A stretch of 35,915 nucleotides of DNA from Holophagales bacterium (GTDB taxonomy: Bacteria > Acidobacteriota > Holophagae > Holophagales > Holophagaceae), in the NCBI GenBank assembly GCA_031281385.1, contig JAITFL010000133.1, positions 1 through 35,915 of the forward strand, given 5' to 3'. Both the position numbers and the translations under genes were made by a program. This document shows, one piece after another, positions 16,064 to 21,450 of the stretch. The stretch's first letter is position 1. Each line of letters begins with the position of its first letter. The notes beneath the pieces are model-generated. The model was not told where the DNA came from. It searched no databases and was given only the letters and a program-made list of their open reading frames with translations.

Positions 16064-17071
16064 ATGGATAAGAGAGAGCTTCTATGGAGGGGCGTGTGGG
16101 GGCTGGATGGCCAGGAGGCTGCAGGACCCAAGCCCGGCGGGGTAGTCATATTTGCCAGAAACTTGGACGACAACGCCGAGCGCGGCCCGCAGAGGCTCTT
16201 CGATATGATCCGAGCGATGCAGGGCGAGTGGGGGGGCGCGTGTCCGCTGGCGGTCGCCATTGACCAAGAGGGCGGCATGGTGAGCCGCCTAAAAAAATGG
16301 GTGGGCGAAACGCCGCCACTAAGGCAATTATGGCTCAAAGGCGGGGTCGCAGAATGTAAAAAGTGGGGCCGCGTGTGGGGGCGCGGACTGAGCCTGTTGG
16401 GGATAAATGTTGACTTTGCGCCGGTCTTTGACCTTTTCGACGCCAGCAAGGGCAGCGCCATGGGAAGCCGCTGCGCCAGCGAAGACCCGGCGGAAACTAC
16501 TATGGCTGCTACCGCTTTCCTAGATGGGCTGGAATCCACCGGAGTGCGCGGCTGCCTCAAGCACTTCCCGGGCCTTGGCGGGACGATGGTTGACAGCCAT
16601 TTGGCCATGCCTTCCATCGAAGATCCTTTGACTATTGAAAAAAACGTCGCGCCATTCTTGGCCGCCGCCAAGCCTGGCCGCCTCATCATGGTGGCCCACC
16701 TGCAGACACCTTTTTCAGGGGGGCTGCCCGCCAGCCTGCACCGGGGCCACGTTGCAGAAAACAGGTGGGGCGTCCTAGGCAGGTGGATACCGGACGACAT
16801 GGAGATGGGGGGCTGCATGGCCCCCGACTGGCAAGCCCGCGCCAAGATGGCGATGGAGGCCGGACACATCGCCCTGCTGGTGTGCCAGACCATCGAGGCA
16901 GTCCAGCAAGCTGCGGAGGCGCTCGATGCGCTGGACGATTCACTAGCCCTGCCCGCCATAGAGGAGTTCAGGTCGCTGCGAAAAGAGCTGGCTCCACCGC
17001 CAATGCGATTCGACCAAAAAGCGTGGGATGAATGGACTGCCGAACTGAACGCGGCAAGGCAAGGGGCGTAG
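16064..17071 (+). CDS. nagZ: Glycoside hydrolase family 3, NagZ-like beta-N-acetylglucosaminidase
   Basis: 335 residues with the single-domain GH3 TIM barrel typical of NagZ, which releases N-acetylglucosamine from anhydro-muropeptides during cytoplasmic cell-wall recycling. Visible motifs: PGGVVIFARN (24-33), AIDQEGG (65-71), the signature KHFPG (166-170), DSH (177-179) supplying the catalytic His, and DDMEMGG (244-250) with the nucleophile Asp. The usual PGHGDT reads PGLGGT here, replacing the canonical His and Asp around 171-173 by Leu and Gly. The ribosome site is weak (ACGGG). The N-terminus is slightly short, but the alignment of PGGVVIFARN fits this start. Single gene, flanked by repeats. 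Confidence 0.85.
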   Translation: MDKRELLWRGVWGLDGQEAAGPKPGGVVIFARNLDDNAERGPQRLFDMIRAMQGEWGGACPLAVAIDQEGGMVSRLKKWVGETPPLRQLWLKGGVAECKKWGRVWGRGLSLLGINVDFAPVFDLFDASKGSAMGSRCASEDPAETTMAATAFLDGLESTGVRGCLKHFPGLGGTMVDSHLAMPSIEDPLTIEKNVAPFLAAAKPGRLIMVAHLQTPFSGGLPASLHRGHVAENRWGVLGRWIPDDMEMGGCMAPDWQARAKMAMEAGHIALLVCQTIEAVQQAAEALDALDDSLALPAIEEFRSLRKELAPPPMRFDQKAWDEWTAELNAARQGA

Positions 17072-17269
17072 GTCGTAGGGGTAAGTTCAGTAGCCCCCAC
17101 CATGCATCCCGCCCCCCATCGAAGCCTTCTCCAATTGTCAATGGACAATTGTGGCGGCGTGCTGGTGCCCGCGATGATTTTTTAATGCGGATAGAGCGAG
17201 TGGCACTCAACGAAGCATTGTTCCCGCCTGAGTCGCTTACATCAGAGCCATCCGTCCGATGGACAACTG
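17072..17269. repeat. Intergenic repeats C and E
   Basis: 17126-17152 is a heptamer-type CCAATTGTCAATGGACAATTG palindrome (family C). About 17187-17250 carries repeat E words (ATGCGGAT, AACGAAGCATTGTTC, CGCCTGAGTCGC). No gene. Confidence 0.45.
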
Positions 17270-17416
17270 CTATTTTTTTCGTTTCCTTCTGAAATACACG
17301 TACATCGCTATCAGAACTAGCACGATAATTATGATGCCGAAGATGAAGAGTGGATCAGCGGTGCCGTCGCCGGCGGACTGCAGCAGTGCCAAAAAACTGT
17401 GTGGCAAGTGGCTCAT
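17270..17416 (-). CDS. 48-residue single-pass membrane protein
   Basis: The minus strand from the ATG at 17414-17416 encodes a 48-residue protein: MSHLPHSFLALLQSAGDG at the start, one strongly hydrophobic segment (about residues 23-41, LFIFGIIIIVLVLIAMYV), and a basic tail RRKRKK. This is the layout of a small Nin-Cout anchored or regulatory peptide. A strong ribosome site AAAGGAG lies 5 bases before the ATG, which makes it a convincing gene despite its size. No homologue is recognised. The overlapping plus-strand frame has no such support. Confidence 0.72.
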   Translation of the reverse strand: MSHLPHSFLALLQSAGDGTADPLFIFGIIIIVLVLIAMYVYFRRKRKK

Positions 17417-17490
17417 CGTGGCTCCTTTGAAAAGCGGGCTTGCCTAGCCCAATTTTTATGATAGCGCTTTCAAAGGTAGCCTGCATGTTA

Positions 17491-17520
17491 TTGAAAAAGC
17501 TGGGTTACCCAGTTTTTCAA
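17491..17520. terminator. Bidirectional hairpin
   Basis: TTGAAAAAGCTGGG and CCCAGTTTTTCAA form a near-perfect stem (one bulged G) around TTA. It has A-rich and T-rich arms on both sides, as in a bidirectional intrinsic terminator. It lies upstream of the small minus-strand membrane protein and next to the inverted-repeat element at 17542. Confidence 0.5.
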
Positions 17521-17541
17521 CAACTTGCGTTCAACATTAGT

Positions 17542-17747
17542 GGGAACTATATACTTGATTCCACGAACTCGTAACATCACCAATAACAACAATTCCCAAG
17601 GATATGGGAAATAAACAAATCATTGTCAGCAACAGCCCGAAAGATCGTGGGCGAAACGAAACGCAGAAAGGAGGGGCAATCATGAGCACTCTACAGAAAA
17701 CTAGGAGTGAATCCCTCATTTCCAGTGGAACTAAGTATATAGTTCCC
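17542..17747. mobile_element. 206-bp element with 23-bp inverted repeats (MITE-like)
   Basis: GGGAACTATATACTTGATTCC(AC) at 17542-17564 is the reverse complement of 17725-17747 at 21 of 23 positions. The right end abuts the broken DUF1016 gene, whose frame is closed by a stop inside the inverted repeat (TAG, 17740-17742). Inside, AAAGGAGGGG precedes an ATG at 17682 that would read across the right end into a shifted frame. On the minus strand a 29-codon frame also passes through the left repeat. Both frames encode G(I/T)KYIVP, so the inverted repeats could be either transposon ends or remnants of two divergent homologous gene starts. No target-site duplication is obvious. Confidence 0.45.
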
Positions 17748-18066
17748 TCTGTTTTTCCACAGGACGCAGAGGCGGCTCGTCGCGGTGGAGCTGAAAGTCG
17801 GCAAGTTCCTGCCCCAGTACGTCGGCCAGATGGACTTCTACCTGAAGTGGCTGAACAGGCACGAGCGGCGAGAGGACGAGAATGAGCCGATAGGCCTGAT
17901 ACTTTGCACGAAGGCGAGCCGCAACCAGATTGAACTGATGAAGCTGAAGGCGATCCTGCTGGAGGCGTGTGAGCGCTTGGGTCGCCGCATGCCAATACAC
18001 AAGGGCGCTGCCCAGAAACAAATCGAGTACTTCCACGAAAGCGAAGACGAACTCGATGCCGACTAG
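17743..18066 (+). pseudogene. Fragment of a DUF1016 (YhcG-type PDDEXK nuclease) gene
   Basis: In the frame of positions 17743-18066 the translation PLFFHR...RRLVAVELKVGKFLPQYVGQMD, then FYLKWLNRHERRED, NEPIGLILCT and NQIELMKL, matches the conserved nuclease core of DUF1016/YhcG proteins (VAVELK carries the ExK-type motif). The N-terminal two thirds are missing: the frame is closed by TAG at 17740, at the edge of the inverted-repeat element. After about residue 70 the sequence (KAILLEACERLGRR...) no longer resembles the family, suggesting a second junction with another gene's tail. Intact relatives are found beside type I restriction and other defence genes. Confidence 0.7.
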
Positions 18067-18154
18067 GGGCCAAAGAGTCGGCTCGGATGGCTTTCCCTTT
18101 TGAACTGGATTTGCAAAAGCGATGGGCCTGTTTCGTCAATGTGCGATGCCCTCT

Positions 18155-18385
18155 GAGCTTCTTGCAAAACTCGGCGGCACGCCTGCGCCCGACCTTCCGC
18201 TGTCTCCGGCTGGATTTTGTAACTTGCTTGTTTACAATGTTTCACGTCAGAGCCTGCTTCGGTTGGGCGCAGAACAGGGTCAAGTGGAGTTGGGTCTTTG
18301 ACGCTGCATAGGCAGCGTCAAAGCCTTACGCCACTAAGCCCTGTTTCTCCGGTGACTTGCAAAACTGACGTTTTGCAAGTGGCTC
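18155..18385 (+). repeat. Dispersed repeat B, copy 4, interrupted by a hairpin element
   Basis: Starts GAGCTTCTTGCAAAACTCGG like the other copies and ends with the same TTGCAAAAC/GTTTTGCAA hairpin. Between GGGCGCAG and CTCCGGTGAC a 74-bp block (18273-18346) replaces the usual CCTACAC. Its middle is a perfect 12-bp stem, CTTTGACGCTGC / GCAGCGTCAAAG (18296-18307 with 18312-18323). Its ends pair as AACAGGG / CCCTGTT. A related block follows the partial repeat B at 28892. No gene is seen in 18067-18553. Confidence 0.8.
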
Positions 18386-18553
18386 CATTGTAAAATTGTG
18401 GCCAAAAACAGTTGCTATTCCCCCTCGGCCTTGTTAATATTTCCCAAGGGCGCCCGGTATTTTGGCCGTTGACACGAAACGCGCTCATTGATAATCTACC
18501 TACATTGAATACAACAATCCTAGCAACCGTTTGGGATCAAGGAGAAAAACGTT

Positions 18554-19162
18554 ATGGCCATTGTTACAATTCAGACGCCAGCACTAAATAATATACAAAA
18601 GAAGCGCATCGGCGAAAAGCTGCTGGACTCGCTGCACAGCGAGGGTGTGCCGGCCTCCAGCATCGTCATACTGTTCAAGGCCGAAGACTCGGACATATAC
18701 CTTGACGGTGGCTTGTTGATAGAGGCCAAGCAGCAGCCGGCGGCAGTTTCGCCCCACACCATCACCACTGTGCCAAAGGTGCTGTCCCAGCCAGCCCCGC
18801 CACAGCAACTGCCGCAGCCAAGCCGCGTTGCTGCCCCCGTGCCAGTGCCAAAGCACCAAAAGGCGCTGCCGGAGTACGGAGAGGTAAAAGACAGAGTGAG
18901 GAAAATGCTGATAGACAATGGGGCCATATCCAGCTTCCAGGCGCAGGCCTGGCTCAACCTAAAGGGGCACGATGGGGCCTCCGCGATGCTGCGAAGGGTC
19001 TTCGCCGAACTAGAGCTGGAGGGCATAATCGAGAAGCAGGGCCAAAAGAGGGGAACCCGATACGTCATCAAGGGCATAGCCTCCGCCCCGCCACAAAAGG
19101 CCCCGGTGATACTGGTCAAATCCGACGCCAAGCCCACAGGCCAAACGCCTTACATTGACTGA
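18554..19162 (+). CDS. Tautomerase-like domain joined to a winged-helix domain
   Basis: 202 residues. Residues 1-60 (MAIVTIQTPALNNIQKKRIG, then helix and VPASSIVILFKAEDSDIYLDGGL) resemble a 4-oxalocrotonate-tautomerase-type beta-alpha-beta unit. The catalytic Pro that normally follows Met is absent (Ala here), so it is unlikely to be an active tautomerase. Residues 62-105 are a Pro/Ala/Gln-rich linker. Residues 108-173 look like a winged helix: VKDRVRKMLIDNGAISSFQA, LKGHDGASAMLRRVFAELEL, then GIIEKQ and the RGTRYVIKG wing. The tail is low-complexity. AAGGAG lies 10 bases before the ATG. A DNA-binding or protein-interaction role is inferred; no recognised family. It stands alone between repeat clusters. 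Confidence 0.65.
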   Translation: MAIVTIQTPALNNIQKKRIGEKLLDSLHSEGVPASSIVILFKAEDSDIYLDGGLLIEAKQQPAAVSPHTITTVPKVLSQPAPPQQLPQPSRVAAPVPVPKHQKALPEYGEVKDRVRKMLIDNGAISSFQAQAWLNLKGHDGASAMLRRVFAELELEGIIEKQGQKRGTRYVIKGIASAPPQKAPVILVKSDAKPTGQTPYID

Positions 19163-19164
19163 GC

Positions 19165-19570
19165 CACTTGCAAAACGTTGGGAGCAAGCATGGTGCCGAA
19201 TTTTGCAAACTGATGCGGCTGTGCCGCGCCATGATTATACCGATTGAAGTCGCGCATCTCAGCGCTGCCCCTTTTTAAGCCGCCCAAGTATTGCTGGCAT
19301 TTGAGGCTGCACTGCACCCTCAAACGCTCATTGCACTAGGGCGTCTTCCCTAGACCACTGGTACTCGCCTCGCCTACTGCCCTAAGTAGGGGCAGATACA
19401 CGGGCATGGCTTCGATGAGAGGGCAGATGGTTTAGAAAGTGCTTCGAGGTAGGTTTACCAAGTTGGTAAATAACTCTGTTCAGTGCTTGGTTTTTCCGGC
19501 ACTGGCTTCGATGAAGGCGATACACGCAGCAACGATGCTCCGTTCAGCACTCGACGCTCAATCCGCATTA
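19165..19570 (-). repeat. Intergenic cluster: B fragment, repeat F/E pieces and an inverted copy of repeat D
   Basis: 19163-19200 has GAGCCACTTGCAAAACGT (end of repeat B). 19210-19260 has GATGCGGCTGTGCCGCGCC. 19265-19420 is repeat D in reverse orientation, including TTTGAGGCTGCACTGCACCC and GCTCATTGCACTAGGGCGTC. 19500-19570 carries repeat E words (GCTCCGTTCAGCACTCGACG). No gene is visible in 19163-19610. Confidence 0.65.
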
Positions 19571-19610
19571 AAATATCATCGCGGGCCCCAGCCCGCCGCC
19601 TTGCAGCGGT

Positions 19611-20249
19611 TCAAGTAGCCGAGCAAGTTCCACTGTCCTGCCACCCGAATTTCTTTTGAAGCTGCTTGGCGATGGTCTCGGCAAATGCGCGGCTTATTTC
19701 ATAGTCCTTTTGCTCGGCCCATGATTTACGTACTGACTCAGGGTAATTTCCTTTGCCTTTGAGGTAAGCGCGCAGATCATCATCCAAGGGCTTTTGTTCC
19801 CGCACTATTTCAAGTGCAGGGATGCTTCCCAACCGTGTTGTCTTGCTATTTTTAGGGTCATGCAGCAGCAGCTCGCCATAGTAGGCTGTCGAATAATAAC
19901 CTAGTCTGCGGGATGTATCCATTGGCGATTCAAAACAATAATACACGCAGACTTCTAAGCGCACGGACTCTGGCGGGGCTATGGCACCTTCGGGCACGAC
20001 AGCCACGAACTTGGATAAACTGTCCCTTAAACATGCGGTAAGCCTTTTTTCCGACCTTTCATAAGTAGTGAGGTCTAGCATGTGACTTTTCCCATTAATA
20101 AGTATTTCACCAGCTTGGCTCTTGATGCTAACGACCACTTCCATTGGCCGCGGAGGCTGTCCAAGCGGGCCAAAGTCGTGGTACGCGCGCTTGCAGGCAA
20201 ACGATGATGCCATCAAAGCTGGAATTGCCAGAAGATGCAGAACTCGCAT
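19611..20249 (-). CDS. Probable lipoprotein, downstream paralogue
   Basis: 212 residues opening with a lipoprotein-type signal (MRVLHLLAIPALMASSFAC; Cys19 would be lipidated, although S-F-A-C is a loose lipobox). The mature part has KRAYHDFGPLGQPPRPMEVV, a central strand-rich region (SVRLEVCVYYCFES, AYYGELLLHDPKN) and ends in a helix AFAETIAKQLQKKFGW. No known domain is recognised; the general shape recalls periplasmic lipoproteins that report or assemble on the outer membrane. GAAGGGAG lies 6 bases before the ATG. It starts 3 bases after the stop of its paralogue, so the two are co-transcribed. Confidence 0.7.
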   Translation of the reverse strand: MRVLHLLAIPALMASSFACKRAYHDFGPLGQPPRPMEVVVSIKSQAGEILINGKSHMLDLTTYERSEKRLTACLRDSLSKFVAVVPEGAIAPPESVRLEVCVYYCFESPMDTSRRLGYYSTAYYGELLLHDPKNSKTTRLGSIPALEIVREQKPLDDDLRAYLKGKGNYPESVRKSWAEQKDYEISRAFAETIAKQLQKKFGWQDSGTCSAT

Positions 20250-20252
20250 TTT

Positions 20253-20927
20253 TCACTCCCTTCGGAATTTCTTTTGAAGCTGCTTGGCGATGGTCTCGGC
20301 AAATGCTCGGCTTATTTCAATGTCTATTCGCTCGGGATCATAAATGGGCTTTTGTGTCCGCGCTATCTTAAGTGTGGGGATGCTTCCCAGATGCACTGTC
20401 TTGTTTTTTTGAGGGTCATACAGCAATAACTCGCCAGAGTAGCATAGTGCATTGTTACCTAGATGTAAGTAATTTACGTAAGTGTCCACTGGCGATCCAA
20501 AACTATCAAGCGCACGGCCTTCTAACGTGTGCGCGGCGGATATCCGGGAGCGGCTCCGAGGCAACACATAATAATCATACACGCGGACTTCCAACCGCAA
20601 TGCCTCTGGTGGGGCTGTCGCGCCTTCAGGCACTACTGACACGAAAGCAGATAAACTGTCCCTTAAAGCTCCGGCAAGCTGTTTTTCCTTCGTATTATAA
20701 AAAGTGTCTGTTTCACTCTCTGTCGGGGAGTAATCTAAAGGAATCGGGTATAATGATCGCAACAAAATCATGGCGGTGGTAGAGGAAGTAGATACAGGAG
20801 CTTGGTGCTTGATGCTAACGACCACCTCCATGGGCGGCGCGGGCTGTCCAAGCTCGTGGTATGTGCGCTTGCAGGCAAACGATGACACCATCAAAGCTGG
20901 AATTGCCAGAAAGTTAAGAACTCGCAT
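20253..20927 (-). CDS. Probable lipoprotein, upstream paralogue
   Basis: 224 residues, clearly duplicated with the gene just downstream. They share MRVL..LAIPALM.SSFACKR, PPMEVVVSIK, LRDSLS.FV.VVPEGA.APPE, GELLL.DP and AFAETIAKQLQKKF. This copy has an insert around residues 40-75 and another around 125-150 (SRISAAHTLEGRAL), and lacks the segment before the last helix of its partner. AAAGGAG lies 6 bases before the ATG. Upstream is a CATTGTC-type repeat array (20942-21004), so any promoter is beyond or within it. Function unknown; lipid anchoring predicted from Cys19. Confidence 0.7.
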   Translation of the reverse strand: MRVLNFLAIPALMVSSFACKRTYHELGQPAPPMEVVVSIKHQAPVSTSSTTAMILLRSLYPIPLDYSPTESETDTFYNTKEKQLAGALRDSLSAFVSVVPEGATAPPEALRLEVRVYDYYVLPRSRSRISAAHTLEGRALDSFGSPVDTYVNYLHLGNNALCYSGELLLYDPQKNKTVHLGSIPTLKIARTQKPIYDPERIDIEISRAFAETIAKQLQKKFRRE

Positions 20928-20941
20928 ATTTCGCTCCTTTC

Positions 20942-21004
20942 AGCATTGTCCATTGTCAATTGTCCATTGTCAATTGTCCATTGTCAATTGTCCATTGTCA
21001 ATTG
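20942..21004 (+). repeat. 14-bp tandem repeat TTGTCCATTGTCAA (family C)
   Basis: Four units of TTGTCCATTGTCAA follow CAGCATTGTCCATTG without interruption. Each unit is itself two related heptamers. It lies directly upstream of the lipoprotein ribosome site. Similar but shorter arrays are at 6831-6950 and 17126-17152. Confidence 0.85.
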
Positions 21005-21093
21005 GGCATGGCTTCGATGAGCGGGCGGATGCATGGGGGGGCTTTGATGGGCAGAAAGTGCGCCCGGCGCGTTCCGGCAGCACGTTCCTATCT

Positions 21094-21412
21094 TACGTGC
21101 TCGGGTCTGCCGCCAAGCAACCCTGCATTGCCAACCGCCGATTCATGGAGCCCGCCCTGATGCTAAACTGGGGGAAACACTCTAAAAGCGCGAATGCGCT
21201 AAGAGGCGCGGCAGAATGTAGCGAGCCGCGAAGCGGTGAGCGGATTTGAAGCCGCGCCTCTTAGCGCTGCCTCTTTTTAAGCCGCCCAAGTGCTGCTGGC
21301 ATTTGAGGCTGCACTGCAGCCTCAAACGCTCATTGCACCAGGGCGTCTTCCCCCCAGACCCCGGGTACTCGCCTCGCCTACTGACCTATGCAGGGGCTGA
21401 TACATGGACATG
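21094..21412 (-). repeat. Inverted copies of repeat A and repeat D
   Basis: 21094-21175 is the reverse complement of repeat A (CTTACGTGCTCGGG ... ATGGAGCCCGCCCTGATGCT). About 21262-21412 is repeat D in reverse, including the palindrome TTTGAGGCTGCACTGCAGCC and GTACTCGCCTCGCCTACTGA. The extra in-frame start at 21388 of the following gene lies inside this repeat and is therefore unlikely. No gene is seen in 20928-21450. Confidence 0.7.
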
Positions 21413-21450
21413 CCTTCTATGAGCAAGTAAAATATCTACAGGGACAGCGA

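Noticed and set aside
15991..17148. 385-codon minus-strand frame opposite nagZ
   Set aside because: It is antisense to a gene with clear GH3 motifs; Ser/Pro/Arg-rich translation with no recognisable domain.
17537..18139. 200-codon minus-strand frame over the inverted-repeat element and DUF1016 fragment
   Set aside because: Composition is low-quality and the opposite strand carries the recognisable DUF1016 core.
20942..21004. Possible CRISPR array
   Set aside because: The 14-bp units are contiguous with no spacers; it is a simple tandem repeat.
21388..21450. Upstream in-frame ATG of the SNF2 helicase gene
   Set aside because: It falls inside an inverted copy of repeat D; the ATG at 21451 has a ribosome site and a sensible N-terminus.
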